Shown here in pieces: positions 19,258 to 28,395 of a stretch of 64,000 nt of DNA. The stretch lies in assembly GCA_963772645.1 (NCBI GenBank), contig CAVYYD010000011.1, positions 1 through 64,000 of the forward strand, read 5' to 3'. This DNA comes from DASSQJ01 sp963772645. Lineage in GTDB: Bacteria; Actinomycetota; Actinomycetes; Actinomycetales; Dermatophilaceae. A program made the position numbers and the translations under genes. Every line of letters starts with the position of its first letter. Position 1 is the first letter of the stretch. Below the pieces are notes generated by a model. It saw only the letters and a program-made list of their open reading frames with translations. It had not been told where the DNA came from and searched no databases.

Positions 19258-20405
19258 CAACGCACCCCCATCCCGGCGAGGTCACCGAGCTCGACGAGCT
19301 GGCTGCGCTCCTCGGCCAGCTGGAGGGCGATGTCGATGATCATGTCCTCCTGGCCACCGACGTACCCGTACTCGCCGACCTTCTGGAGGATCTCGTGGGC
19401 CGGCACCCGGTACCGCTCGGCGGCCCGCTCGGCATGGAGCAGGAAGGAGCTGTAGACCCCGGCGTAGCCCTGGGTGATCGAGGCGCGGTCCATCCACGGC
19501 AGGCGTGGGATGAACGGCCGCACGACGTCCTCGGCGGCGGAGAGGACCTCGCCGAGGTCGACGCCGGTGCGGATGCCCATCCGCTCGAAGGTGGCGGCGA
19601 GGACCTCCGTCGGGGAGTTGCCGGCCCCGGCGCCCAGGGCGCACAGCGCGCCGTCGATCTGCTTGGCACCGGCCTGGTAGGCCAGGACCGAGTTGGCGAT
19701 GCCGAGGCTGAGGTTCTGGTGGCCGTGGAAGCCCACCTGGGCCTGGGAGCCCACCTCGTCGAGGACCGCCGTGATCCGCTCCTGGGCGTCGGAGAGGACG
19801 AGGGCGCCGGCCGAGTCGACGACGTAGACGCACTGCGCCCCGGCGTCGACCATGATCCGGGCCTGCTCGGCGAGCTTCTGCGGCGCCGCCTTGTGGCTGA
19901 GCATGAGGAACCCGACGGTCTCCATCCCCAGGGCACGGGCCGCCTCGAAGTGCTGGATGGAGACGTCCGCCTCGGTGCAGTGCGTCGCGATCCGGGCGAC
20001 CGAGGCGCCCGCGGCGTGCGCCTGCTTCAGCTCGTGGACGGTGCCGAGCCCCGGGAGCATGAGGACCGCGATCCTGGCCTGGGTGGCCTCCTCGACCGCG
20101 GCGGCGATGAGCGTCATCTCGTCGACCTTGGAGAAGCCGTAGTTGAAGCTCGAGCCGCCGAGGCCGTCGCCGTGCGAGACCTCGATGACCTGGACCCCGG
20201 CGGCGTCGAGGGCGTGGACGACGCCGCGGACCTGCTCCTCGGTGAACTGGTGCTGCATCGCGTGCGAGCCGTCACGCAGCGTCGAGTCGGTGATCCGCAG
20301 GTCGCGCTCGCCGCCGGCCGCGGGGGTGTTGGCGAGCACGTCGGACTCGCTCACCTCGGTCGTGACGACGGGGGCGTCCCCGGGACGGATGGTCATGTCA
20401 CCCAT
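19257..20405 (-). CDS. dmpG: 4-hydroxy-2-oxovalerate aldolase
   Basis: A 382-residue class II aldolase cleaving 4-hydroxy-2-oxopentanoate to pyruvate and acetaldehyde. The (beta/alpha)8 barrel starts with LRITDSTLRDGSHAMQHQF, which holds the catalytic Arg-Asp pair. Metal-binding His are in VGFHGHQNLSLGIAN, and the C-terminal communication domain includes YGYVGGQEDMIID. About 35 extra residues precede the barrel. ATG 20405 has AGGAG 6 bases upstream. It is adjacent to the acetaldehyde dehydrogenase, its channelling partner. Confidence 0.95.
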   Translation of the reverse strand: MGDMTIRPGDAPVVTTEVSESDVLANTPAAGGERDLRITDSTLRDGSHAMQHQFTEEQVRGVVHALDAAGVQVIEVSHGDGLGGSSFNYGFSKVDEMTLIAAAVEEATQARIAVLMLPGLGTVHELKQAHAAGASVARIATHCTEADVSIQHFEAARALGMETVGFLMLSHKAAPQKLAEQARIMVDAGAQCVYVVDSAGALVLSDAQERITAVLDEVGSQAQVGFHGHQNLSLGIANSVLAYQAGAKQIDGALCALGAGAGNSPTEVLAATFERMGIRTGVDLGEVLSAAEDVVRPFIPRLPWMDRASITQGYAGVYSSFLLHAERAAERYRVPAHEILQKVGEYGYVGGQEDMIIDIALQLAEERSQLVELGDLAGMGVR

Positions 20406-20406
20406 G

Positions 20407-21429
20407 TCAGACTCCTGCCTGGTGCGGGTCGGCGCCGGCGCCCACGCCGACGAGGGGGGCGGGCACGTCGCCGAGGTCGCTCGAGGACTTCCACGTGGAG
20501 GCGACCCCGAGGCGGTGGGCGACCATGATGTCGCCGACCCGCGCCGCGGCCGCGGTGATGATGTCGAGGTTGCCGGCGTAGTCGGGCAGGTAGTCGCCGC
20601 GGCCCTTGACCTCGATCGGGATGAAGACCCGGGCCATCCCCTGCCAGAGGTCGCGGGCGTGGTCGAACTGGGGCTCGGCGCGCAGGTGGTAGCCCGGGAC
20701 GTAGTCCTGGACCTCGGCGACCATCGCGGCGATCGACTCGAGGATCCGGTCCTGCAGCGGGCCCGGCTCGCCGGCCTCGGGCGGGATGGCGCAGAAGACC
20801 GAGTTGCGCATCATCAGCGGCGGCTCGACCGGGTTGAGGATGATGATCGCCTTGCCCCGCTCGGCCCCGCCGACGACCTCGAGGGCCGCCGAGGTCGTCT
20901 CGGTGAACTCGTCGATGTTGGCCCGCGTGCCCGGGCCCGCCGACCTGCTCGAGATCGAGGCGACGATCTCGGCGTAGGGCACCGGCACGACGCTGGAGAC
21001 CGCCTTGACCATCGGGGTCGTCGCCTGCCCGCCGCAGGTGATCATGTTGACGTTCATCGCGTCGAGGTTGAAGTCGAGGTTGACCGGCGGGCACAGGTAC
21101 GGCCCGACCGCGGCGGGCGTCAGGTCGACGGCGAGGATGCCGGACTCGGCGTACCGGGGGGCGTTCGCCGCGTGCGCCTTGGCGGACGTCGCCTCGAAGA
21201 CGATGTCCGGCAGCTCGTCCTGGGCGAGGAGCCAGTCGACCCCCTCGTGGCTGGCCTCGAGGCCGAGCGACTTCGCGCGCCGCAGGCCGTCCGAGGCCGG
21301 GTCGACCCCGACCATCCAGCGCGGTTCGAGGACGTCGCTGCGGCGCATCAGCTTGAACATCAGGTCGGTGCCGATGTTGCCGGGACCGACGATGGCGGCG
21401 GTGCCCTTGGTCCGGGACGAGGTGGACAT
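20407..21429 (-). CDS. dmpF: Acetaldehyde dehydrogenase (acylating)
   Basis: A 340-residue enzyme turning acetaldehyde, NAD and CoA into acetyl-CoA. The Rossmann motif is AIVGPGNIGTDLM (residue ~12) and the catalytic Cys is C132 in NMITCGGQAT, the position known for DmpF. It forms a heterotetramer with the aldolase encoded immediately downstream, only 1 base after its stop, which channels toxic acetaldehyde. Start ATG 21429. It is the final step delivering carbon to central metabolism. Confidence 0.95.
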   Translation of the reverse strand: MSTSSRTKGTAAIVGPGNIGTDLMFKLMRRSDVLEPRWMVGVDPASDGLRRAKSLGLEASHEGVDWLLAQDELPDIVFEATSAKAHAANAPRYAESGILAVDLTPAAVGPYLCPPVNLDFNLDAMNVNMITCGGQATTPMVKAVSSVVPVPYAEIVASISSRSAGPGTRANIDEFTETTSAALEVVGGAERGKAIIILNPVEPPLMMRNSVFCAIPPEAGEPGPLQDRILESIAAMVAEVQDYVPGYHLRAEPQFDHARDLWQGMARVFIPIEVKGRGDYLPDYAGNLDIITAAAARVGDIMVAHRLGVASTWKSSSDLGDVPAPLVGVGAGADPHQAGV

Positions 21430-21437
21430 GGCGCTCC

Positions 21438-22220
21438 TCAGGCGAATCGAGCGGTGACGCTGCCGAGCCCGGCGAACGTCGCGGTGAAGGTGTCGCCCGC
21501 GGCGACGGGGGACATGGCGCAGACCGCGCCGGGAAGCACGACGTGGCCGGCCTCGAGGGTGATCCCGCGGGCGCCGACGGTGTTGGCGAGCCAGACGAGG
21601 GAGTTGAGCGGGGAGCCGAGCACGGCCCCGCCGGCGCCGGTGCCGACGACCTGGCCGTTGCGGTGGAAGGTCGCGCCGGCCAGGCGGAGGTCGACGGCGC
21701 CGACGTCGGTGGGGGTCGAGCCGAGGACCACGGCGCCCGAGCTGGCGTTGTCGGCGATGGTGTCGAACAGGCCGATCTTCCAGTCGCGGATCCGGCTGTC
21801 GACGATCTCGAGGGCCGGCAGGACGAAGTCGATCGCGCGGAGCGCCTCGTGGACGGTGACGCCGGGTCCGCGCAGTGGCGCCTTGAGGACGAAGGCGACC
21901 TCGGGCTCGACCCTCGGCTGGACGAAGAGGTCGGTGGGGATCGCCATGTGCTCGAGGTGGAAGAAGTCGTCGAGGAGGTGGCCGTAGTCCGGCTCGCTGA
22001 CCCCGAGCAGCCGCTGCATCGCGGCGCTGGTCAGGCCCACCTTGTGCCCCCGGACGGTCCGGCCACCCGCGAGCCGCTCCTGGATCTGGAGCAGCTGGAT
22101 GGCGTAGGCGTCCTCGAGCGTCATCTCCGGGTGGGTCGCGGTCAACGGCTCGAGCGGCACCTTGGAGTCGTACGCCGCGAGCAGCTCGCGGGCCACGTCG
22201 GACCGGGTCTGGTCGTCCAC
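21438..22220 (-). CDS. dmpE: 2-oxopent-4-enoate hydratase
   Basis: A 260-residue hydratase adding water to 2-oxopent-4-enoate (2-hydroxypenta-2,4-dienoate) to give 4-hydroxy-2-oxovalerate. It shows GHKVGLTSAAMQRLLG, the metal-binding VEPEVAFVL, and VDSRIRDWKIGLFDTIADNASSG. Start GTG 22220 is preceded by AAGGAAGG; a longer frame to 22268 lacks family similarity. It is the first gene of the lower-pathway operon, about 95 bases downstream of the inverted repeat at 22315. Confidence 0.92.
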   Translation of the reverse strand: MDDQTRSDVARELLAAYDSKVPLEPLTATHPEMTLEDAYAIQLLQIQERLAGGRTVRGHKVGLTSAAMQRLLGVSEPDYGHLLDDFFHLEHMAIPTDLFVQPRVEPEVAFVLKAPLRGPGVTVHEALRAIDFVLPALEIVDSRIRDWKIGLFDTIADNASSGAVVLGSTPTDVGAVDLRLAGATFHRNGQVVGTGAGGAVLGSPLNSLVWLANTVGARGITLEAGHVVLPGAVCAMSPVAAGDTFTATFAGLGSVTARFA

Positions 22221-22314
22221 GGGCCTTCCTTTCCACGGCTGGGCGCTGACGCGCACGGGGTGACGCAACGGCGTCGTCCTCGACGGTACGGAGCAGGCAG
22301 GGTGGCGCGCCCGG

Positions 22315-22337
22315 CACGTTCCGCTCCCGGGAACGTG
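22315..22337. promoter_or_regulatory. Putative IclR operator upstream of dmpE
   Basis: CACGTTCC-N7-GGAACGTG, perfect 8-base arms, between the end of the first IclR gene and dmpE. The same repeat with the same 7-base spacer occurs at 30798-30820 before the upper-pathway genes. No other good pair was noticed in the window. Confidence 0.6.
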
Positions 22338-22350
22338 ACCGCGGCGGCGG

Positions 22351-23160
22351 TCAGGGCCGGTGGGCCAGGGCGATCCGCCGGCTCGCGGCGCGGAGCACCG
22401 GTACCAGACGGTCGACCTGCGGCTCGATGGCCTCGGTCGGACCGAAGACGGACACCGACGCGACGGCCCGGCGGCGGACCATCACCGGCACCGCGACCGA
22501 CGAGGCGCCGTCGAAGGACTCGCTGTGCGAGACGGCGTAGCCGAGCCGGCGCACCGTCTCCAGGCAGCGGTCCCAGTCCGCCTCGGTGCGCACCGTCCGG
22601 CTGACCCGCGGGGGGAAGCCGGCCCGGCGCCGGGCCTGGTCCGCCTCGTGGTTCCACGCCGCGAGCGCCTTGCCGCTGCTCGTCGTGTGCGCCGGGAGCC
22701 GGCGTCCGAAGTGCCCGAGGATGCGCACGCCGTCGCTGTTCTCGATGCGCTCGACGAAGACGATGTCGGGGCCGTCGGCGACGGAGAGGTTGACGGTCAG
22801 CCCGGTGGCGGCGGCGACCTGGCGGAGGAAGGGCAGCGCGAGGTGGCGCAGCTCGTTGCGCCCGAGGGCGAGCGCGCCGAGCTCGTAGACGTGCATCCCC
22901 AGCCGGTACTGGCCGGACTGGGGGTCCTGCTCGATGAAGCCGCGGCTGGCGAGGGTGTGCAGGAGCCGGTGCGCGGTCGACTTGGCGACACCGAGCCGGC
23001 GGGCGATGTCGGAGACGCCGAGCTCACCGTCGGTCGCGAAGCACTCGAGGACGTCGAGGGCGGTGCCGACCGACTTCAACCCCGAGGCCTGGGGCTCGCT
23101 CACCAACGAGCGCTTCGGCGTGGTGGCGCACCAGGCGTGCTCCTGCGCGACGATCGACAT
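22351..23160 (-). CDS. IclR-family regulator 1 of the phenol cluster
   Basis: A 269-residue regulator. The N-terminal winged helix reads LGVSDIARRLGVAKSTAHRLLHTLASRGFIEQD (from ~residue 50). The effector-binding domain includes LGHFGRRLPAHTTSSGKALAAW and the final GAF-like block SVAVPVMVRRRAVASVSVFGP. Start ATG 23160, with GGGAG upstream; about 35 residues precede the helix-turn-helix. It is located between the hydroxylase genes and the dmpE operon and divergent from a second IclR gene 68 bases away. It probably senses a phenol-pathway intermediate. Confidence 0.9.
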   Translation of the reverse strand: MSIVAQEHAWCATTPKRSLVSEPQASGLKSVGTALDVLECFATDGELGVSDIARRLGVAKSTAHRLLHTLASRGFIEQDPQSGQYRLGMHVYELGALALGRNELRHLALPFLRQVAAATGLTVNLSVADGPDIVFVERIENSDGVRILGHFGRRLPAHTTSSGKALAAWNHEADQARRRAGFPPRVSRTVRTEADWDRCLETVRRLGYAVSHSESFDGASSVAVPVMVRRRAVASVSVFGPTEAIEPQVDRLVPVLRAASRRIALAHRP

Positions 23161-23228
23161 GCTGCGGCTCCCTTGCCCGGTGTGCGGTCGGGATGACAGT
23201 GCCCCCCCGCCCGTGGTTCCATCAACGA

Positions 23229-24005
23229 ATGCGTCCCGCTGAGCGGAACGGTCCCCCTGTGAGCCTCCTCGCACGGGCCGCGGCGCTCGTCGGGGCGTTC
23301 GACGAGCGGGCCCCGGTGCTGACCCTCGCCGAGCTCGCCCGGCGGACCGGGCTACCGAAGTCGACGACGCACCGGATCGTCGCGGAGCTGGTCGCGCTCG
23401 GGGTCCTCGAGCGGCAGGCGGCCGGCCCTTCGGGCGAGGGCTACCGGCTCGGCATGTGGCTCTTCGAGCGGGGAGAGCTCGTGCCGGCCCACCGGTCCCT
23501 GTCCGAGGCGGCCCTGCCGGTGATGGAGGACCTGCGCGAGGCGACCCGCCAGCGCATCCACCTCGCCGTCCTCGAGGGCGTCGACGTCGTGTACGTCGAG
23601 ATCCTCGGGACCAGCGGGGTGGACGTGACCTCCCGGACCGGCGGCCGGCTGCCGGCGCACGCGACGGGGGTCGGCAAGGCCATCCTCGCCTACAGCTCGG
23701 TGGCCACCGTCCGGGCGCGGATCGAGGCCGGCCTGCCGCGGCTGACGCCGCGGACCATCGCGACCCCGGGGGGGCTCGTCCGCGAGCTGCGCGCCATCCG
23801 GACCGTCGGGATGGCCCTGGACCGCGAGGAGTCCCACCTCGGCGTCTCGTGCGTCGCCGCGCCGGTGTTCGGCGCCGACCACAAGGTGCGCGCCGGCCTG
23901 TCGGTGACCGGTACCACCGGCTCGGTGGACCCGGTGACGCTCGGGCCGGCGGTGCGCACCGCCGCCTTCACCCTCGGCCGCGCGCTGCGCGACTCCGGCC
24001 TCTGA
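23229..24005 (+). CDS. IclR-family regulator 2 of the phenol cluster
   Basis: A 258-residue IclR protein. The helix-turn-helix is LTLAELARRTGLPKSTTHRIVAELVALGVLER; the effector domain holds SRTGGRLPAHATGVGKAILAY and CVAAPVFGADHKVRAGLSV. Start uncertain: ATG 23229 is used, GTG 23259 is also possible, and neither has a strong ribosome-binding site. It is divergent from regulator 1 and convergent with the reductase gene that ends at 24017. Two IclR proteins back to back suggest separate control of upper and lower pathway, or antagonism. Confidence 0.88.
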   Translation: MRPAERNGPPVSLLARAAALVGAFDERAPVLTLAELARRTGLPKSTTHRIVAELVALGVLERQAAGPSGEGYRLGMWLFERGELVPAHRSLSEAALPVMEDLREATRQRIHLAVLEGVDVVYVEILGTSGVDVTSRTGGRLPAHATGVGKAILAYSSVATVRARIEAGLPRLTPRTIATPGGLVRELRAIRTVGMALDREESHLGVSCVAAPVFGADHKVRAGLSVTGTTGSVDPVTLGPAVRTAAFTLGRALRDSGL

Positions 24006-24016
24006 CCGCGTCTGCC

Positions 24017-25111
24017 TCAGCGCTTGATGAGGGGTGAGCGCACCCCGCCGCTCGCCTTGTCGCTCTCGTTGAAGAAGTCCTCGCGGTGGATGTCCCGGGG
24101 GAAGAGCCGCTTGCCCATGAGCGTCTTCAGCGCCGCCTCGACCATCGGCGGCGGTCCGCAGAGGTAGCCCGCGCACCCCGAGAGGGTCGGGTGGTCCTCG
24201 GCGATGACGTCGGTGACCAGCCCGAAGCCGAACCCGGCCGCGTCGGCCCCGCAGTCCTCGGCGCTCTCCTCGGACAGGCAGGGCCGGTAGGTGAACCGGT
24301 CCGGGTACTGCTCGGCGAGGGCGCGGAAGACGTCGACGTCGTAGAGCCACTCCCTGCTGCGCGCACCCTGGTAGAGGGTGAGGTGCCCGCCGTACGCACC
24401 GTCCTCGAGGGCGTGCCGGATCATCGACTTCAGCGGGGCCAACCCGGTGCCACCCCCGACGAGGATGGCGTGCCGGTCGTCCTCGGTCCTGAGCACGAAG
24501 CGCCCGTACGGGCCGGAGACTGCCACCGGGTCGCCGGGGCCCAGGCCGCCGAACACCCAGCCGTCGGTGCCCCGCCCGCCGGGGACGTTGCGGATGTGGA
24601 ACTCCAGGCGCCGGGGCTCCGTCGGCGGTGACGCGATGGACCACGTCCGGTCGACCGAGGGGAGCCCGTCGCGGGCCGGCACCTGGAACTTGAGGTACTG
24701 ACCCGCGTTGAAGCCGATCTCGCGGTCCAGCTCGATGACCAGGCGCACGGTCTCGCGGGCGATCTCGCTGAGCTCGACGACGGTGCCGGTGAAGTCCTCG
24801 ACGGGGTGGACGGGGATGGACTCGTCGACGTCGATGTCGGCCTCGATGACGACGTCGGACCGAGGGCAGGCCACGCACGGCAGCAGCTTGCCCTCGTCCC
24901 GCTCGTAGTCCATAAGGGCGAACGAGCTCGCAGCGCCGTGGTCGACCTCACCGTCCAGCACCTCGGCCTTGCACGTCGCACATGTGCCGTGCGTGCAGGA
25001 GTGCGGCAGCCAGACGCCGCTGCGGAGGCAGGCATCGAGGATGCTCTGGTCCTCGCGGCACTCGACCTCGCGGCCGAGGGGCTCGACGGTGATGGTGTGG
25101 GTCGTGGTCAT
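24017..25111 (-). CDS. dmpP: Phenol hydroxylase reductase component (P5)
   Basis: A 364-residue NADH oxidoreductase that feeds electrons to the diiron oxygenase. The N-terminal plant-type [2Fe-2S] domain has C39, C44, C47 (HSCTHGTCATC) and C79. The FAD domain follows with RTWSIASPP and the NAD domain with VGGGTGLAPLKSMI and a terminal CGPPPMVEAAL. Length and order match DmpP/TomA5-type reductases. Last gene of the hydroxylase operon, 19 bases after dmpO. Confidence 0.95.
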   Translation of the reverse strand: MTTTHTITVEPLGREVECREDQSILDACLRSGVWLPHSCTHGTCATCKAEVLDGEVDHGAASSFALMDYERDEGKLLPCVACPRSDVVIEADIDVDESIPVHPVEDFTGTVVELSEIARETVRLVIELDREIGFNAGQYLKFQVPARDGLPSVDRTWSIASPPTEPRRLEFHIRNVPGGRGTDGWVFGGLGPGDPVAVSGPYGRFVLRTEDDRHAILVGGGTGLAPLKSMIRHALEDGAYGGHLTLYQGARSREWLYDVDVFRALAEQYPDRFTYRPCLSEESAEDCGADAAGFGFGLVTDVIAEDHPTLSGCAGYLCGPPPMVEAALKTLMGKRLFPRDIHREDFFNESDKASGGVRSPLIKR

Positions 25112-25130
25112 GGTGGGCTCGTCCTCCTCC

Positions 25131-25457
25131 TCAGGCGACGACGCGCATCCCGATGACGGCCTTGTGCCCGATCCCGAGCTCCTCGAGGGTCTGCTCGTCG
25201 CGCGGCTGGAACTCCTCGCCGTGCAGGGTCCAGACGCGGTTGGCCGCCGGATCGAAGTCGGGGTCCTCCTCGGCGTACGGGACGACGAGCCCGTTCCAGA
25301 AGTCACCCCAGGTCATCGCCTTGGGGGCCCGGAAGCAGGCCGAGGCGCAGAACCACATGTTCTCCTGGAACCACAGGTGGACCAGCTGGTCGTCGCCGTA
25401 GAGCTCCTGGCGGGAGCGGGACGGGAAGTCGTACGTGCCGATGCTCTTGACGGCCAT
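25131..25457 (-). CDS. dmpO: Phenol hydroxylase P4 component
   Basis: A 108-residue gamma subunit of the oxygenase. MAVKSIGTYDFPSRSRQELYGDDQLVHLWFQENMWFCASACFRAP… matches the DmpO family, which supports the (alpha-beta-gamma)2 oxygenase and may handle iron. Start ATG 25457, only 5 bases after the alpha-subunit stop. It lies between dmpN and dmpP, as in Pseudomonas dmp operons. Confidence 0.92.
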   Translation of the reverse strand: MAVKSIGTYDFPSRSRQELYGDDQLVHLWFQENMWFCASACFRAPKAMTWGDFWNGLVVPYAEEDPDFDPAANRVWTLHGEEFQPRDEQTLEELGIGHKAVIGMRVVA

Positions 25458-25462
25458 GGTGC

Positions 25463-27004
25463 TCAGCCCTCCGATCCGATGTGGGAGTGGTCCGCGGCGT
25501 CGTGCCACGCCTTCCAGTTCTTGTCGTCGACGGAGCCCTTGTACTCGCCACTGTCGCCCTCCTCCAAGCCGTACCACTGGAGCACGTCGGGCAGGGTGGG
25601 ACCGCCGCAGTTGCCCTGGTAGATCTGATGCACTGGCAGCCAGGCCTGGACGTACTTCTCCGGCTCGCGCTCGAAGATCCACTGGCAGCCGTTGGAGCAG
25701 GTCTGGAAGGTCTCGCCGTTGTGGACCGACTCGCGCTGGCACAGGGTCGTCGGGTCGCCCGGCTCGGTGAAGAGCATCGGCACCTGGCAGACCTGGCACA
25801 GCTGGGGCAGCCCGCGCACGAAGTGCCGGCCACCGGCCTCGATGTTTCTCTGTTCCTTGACCCACAGGGGCTTGTAGAGCGTGTCGAACGTCTCGGTGTA
25901 GTTCTCCGAGAGCCACTTCTGCGCGTCGGCGTCGGGCACCGTCGTCGTGAAGGCCGCGGCGTGCGAGAACTGGTAGAGGGTCCAGTACACCTGGTGCGAG
26001 AGCACCTCCTTCTCGGCGATGGCGTCGTCCACGTGCCGGGGCGGCGTGATGCCGTAGAAGGCGAGGTCCTCGAAGAGGCCACCGAGCATCTGCTGCTCGA
26101 AGTACAGCTCGAAGGCCTCCTTCCAGCTCATCACCTTGCGCGGGAGCATGTAGTCGAGCATCTGGGCGACGAGCGCCGTGACGCGGTAGCCGCGCCAGAA
26201 CCACTTGTCGATCCAGGCCTGCACGATCGGCACGTTGGCCTCGTCCTGCTCGAGGAGGAACTTGATCGCCTCGAGGCCGAGAGTCATGTGCCGCGACTCG
26301 TCGGACTGCGCCGAGAAGCCGAAGGTCATCGTCGGCAGGTCGCCGTTGAACGACGCACCGGACATGAACGGCACGAAGAGCAGGTTGGTGAGCAGGTACT
26401 CGAAGGAGAACCCGATGGCGATGAGGAACTCGAACGGGCCCGCCGAGAGTGCGTCGTCGAAGAACGACTTGGGCACCGAGAGGTACCAGACCCGGTCGTG
26501 CTGCTGAAGGTAGTTGTGGAAGCCGCCGTAGTACTTGTTGTAGTTGCTCAGCGTGTGGATCTCGGTCTGCGTGTGCCGCAGCTCGTCGATCGACTGGCAG
26601 AGCGCCGCGAACCGCGGGCCGGGGCCGTCGAGGTGGCGGGCGAGGTAGGCGAAGTTGCGGTGCGCCTGGTACTCCAGCGGGGTGACGCCCTGGAGGAAGA
26701 GCTTCATCGCGTTGAGGTAGTTCGCCTCGGTGAGCGAGAGGTGGCCCTGGCTCTGCGCGAAGCCGTCGAGCACCGCGTACAGGCGCTTGTCCTTCTCGGC
26801 CTGGTACTTCGTGTACGAGTCGACGGTGAGCCGGAAGGGGTCTTCCCACTTGCTCCAGTCGTGGATCTTGATGCCCTCGAACTCGGTGTGGGGGAACACG
26901 TCCGACTTGGCGACGTAGGTGGGTTCCCAGTCGAGGTCTCGGGTCAGCGCCTCGTAGCGCTGCTTCATGGTGAGCTTGCGCGGGGCCTTGGGGGCGATCG
27001 TCAT
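25463..27004 (-). CDS. dmpN: Phenol hydroxylase alpha subunit (diiron oxygenase, P3)
   Basis: A 513-residue catalytic subunit of a bacterial multicomponent monooxygenase, hydroxylating phenol to catechol. The two diiron half-sites are E111 with E141-x-x-H144 (SIDELRHTQTE), and E202 with E236-x-x-H239 (SDESRHM). Both spacings (30 and 34) fit the family. The C-terminal region has two Cys pairs (CQVCQ and CSNGCQ). The N-terminus KLTMKQRYEALTRDLDWEPTYV is typical. The best guess is phenol; methyl-substituted phenols or benzene/toluene remain possible. Confidence 0.96.
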   Translation of the reverse strand: MTIAPKAPRKLTMKQRYEALTRDLDWEPTYVAKSDVFPHTEFEGIKIHDWSKWEDPFRLTVDSYTKYQAEKDKRLYAVLDGFAQSQGHLSLTEANYLNAMKLFLQGVTPLEYQAHRNFAYLARHLDGPGPRFAALCQSIDELRHTQTEIHTLSNYNKYYGGFHNYLQQHDRVWYLSVPKSFFDDALSAGPFEFLIAIGFSFEYLLTNLLFVPFMSGASFNGDLPTMTFGFSAQSDESRHMTLGLEAIKFLLEQDEANVPIVQAWIDKWFWRGYRVTALVAQMLDYMLPRKVMSWKEAFELYFEQQMLGGLFEDLAFYGITPPRHVDDAIAEKEVLSHQVYWTLYQFSHAAAFTTTVPDADAQKWLSENYTETFDTLYKPLWVKEQRNIEAGGRHFVRGLPQLCQVCQVPMLFTEPGDPTTLCQRESVHNGETFQTCSNGCQWIFEREPEKYVQAWLPVHQIYQGNCGGPTLPDVLQWYGLEEGDSGEYKGSVDDKNWKAWHDAADHSHIGSEG

Positions 27005-27019
27005 GTCTCGCAGCCTTTC

Positions 27020-27310
27020 TCAGTGGTCCCAGGCGATGACGATCTCGTCGTCATCCCATTCCTTGATGTGCCCGAAGTAGCTCACGATGGCGAGCTGGAA
27101 CTCGTGCGTCTCCCACTCGCGGCCGAGGCGCTCCTCGACCGACTCACGGGTCACGACAAGGCGGCCGGGTGCGGTGATCCGCACGAGCCCCGGCATGTGC
27201 TGCACGGTGCAGCCGTCGTTCGTGGCCTCGATGGCCTCGACGACCGAGCGGTTGGTCTCGCTCTCCTGGATGTCCACGCCGACGGGGCGGGTGGATGCGG
27301 CGGTGCTCAT
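27020..27310 (-). CDS. dmpM: Phenol hydroxylase regulatory (coupling) protein P2
   Basis: A 96-residue cofactor-free effector protein of the DmpM/MmoB type, which binds the oxygenase and tunes turnover. Family features include VGVDIQESETNRSVVEAIEATN, VQHMPGLVRITAPGRLVV, and ending WDDDEIVIAWDH. Start ATG 27310; 15 bases separate it from dmpN. Confidence 0.93.
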   Translation of the reverse strand: MSTAASTRPVGVDIQESETNRSVVEAIEATNDGCTVQHMPGLVRITAPGRLVVTRESVEERLGREWETHEFQLAIVSYFGHIKEWDDDEIVIAWDH

Positions 27311-27327
27311 GCTGTCGTCCTTCCGGG

Positions 27328-28332
27328 TCACGCCGTCAGTGCCGCGACGGCGTCGCGGACGGTGGTGGCCGTGGCCTCGACGTGCGCGGCGGCACCGGCG
27401 CCGACGAGCTCGTCGGCGCGGGCCGCGAGCGGCGCCATCGCGCCCAGCGCCGCATCGAGCGCCTCGGACGTCGTGGCCGCGAGCAGAGCCTTGTTGGCGG
27501 CACCCGTCTCCGGGTCGGCGACCCAGGCCTTGTAGAGCGCGTCGACCCACTTGCGCTGGTCCTTGAACCACGATGTCTGGTGCTGGGCGAACAGGCTGTA
27601 CGACCCGGCGCCGGCCTCGAGGGCCGCGTCGTCGAGGTGACCGAAGAAGAGCCCGTAGAGGAGGCGGTCGGCGACGTCGAGCCGGACGAGGGCCTTGCCC
27701 CAGTCCTTCTCGAGGAACAGCTCCTCCATGAGGCGGCGCAGACCCTGCAGCGAGGCGTCCTCGACCCAGCGGGTCTTGGCCTCGCCGAGCAGCTCCGCCG
27801 TGCCGCCGCCAAGGGCGATGCCCAGCCGGCTGACGGCCTGGGCGTTGCCGATCCGGTCGAACGCCGCGAAGCCGGAGCACTGGGTGATCGTCGTGCCGAA
27901 GCCGAAGCGGGTGATGTCGCAGGAGATCATCTGGGCGCCCGACTCGTAGTGGCGCAGCGGCACGAGGAGCTCGCCCATGAGCGAGGACCAAGCCTCGGGC
28001 AGCCGCGAGAACAGGTCCCGCGAGACGAGGTAGTCCAACGTCGAGGCCACGGCATCCGCCATCGCCGCCCGGGAGGCGACGTAGGGGGCGTAGTAGTACT
28101 GCCGCGGGTCGGTGAACGAGTACGGGTCGGTGAGCCGGAACTCGCTGTACGTCTCGTCGTAGAGCTCGTGGGCGGGGTCCCAGAGCGGCCGGTAGTGGAA
28201 GTTCTCCTTGGGCTGGATGTCGATCGTGCCCTCCTCGTAGCGCGAGGCGGGGCGGTCGCCGTAGCGGGCGACGAGGTGGGTGAACGTCGTGCGTGGGGGC
28301 TCGATGACCTGGGTTCGCAGTTCGTACTGCAC
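27328..28332 (-). CDS. dmpL: Phenol hydroxylase beta subunit (P1)
   Basis: A 334-residue beta subunit, a paralogue of the alpha subunit without the diiron ligands. The start MQYELRTQVIEPPRTTFTHLVARYGDRPASRYEEG and the block ENFHYRPLWDPAHELYDE are diagnostic. It forms the oxygenase core with DmpN and DmpO. First recognised hydroxylase gene of the operon, 17 bases before dmpM. Confidence 0.94.
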   Translation of the reverse strand: MQYELRTQVIEPPRTTFTHLVARYGDRPASRYEEGTIDIQPKENFHYRPLWDPAHELYDETYSEFRLTDPYSFTDPRQYYYAPYVASRAAMADAVASTLDYLVSRDLFSRLPEAWSSLMGELLVPLRHYESGAQMISCDITRFGFGTTITQCSGFAAFDRIGNAQAVSRLGIALGGGTAELLGEAKTRWVEDASLQGLRRLMEELFLEKDWGKALVRLDVADRLLYGLFFGHLDDAALEAGAGSYSLFAQHQTSWFKDQRKWVDALYKAWVADPETGAANKALLAATTSEALDAALGAMAPLAARADELVGAGAAAHVEATATTVRDAVAALTA

Positions 28333-28395
28333 GGTGCCTCCTCGGGGGCGGGGCGCGCGGGCCCGGGTGACCGGGGCCGGGGGGTGGTGGGAGGG

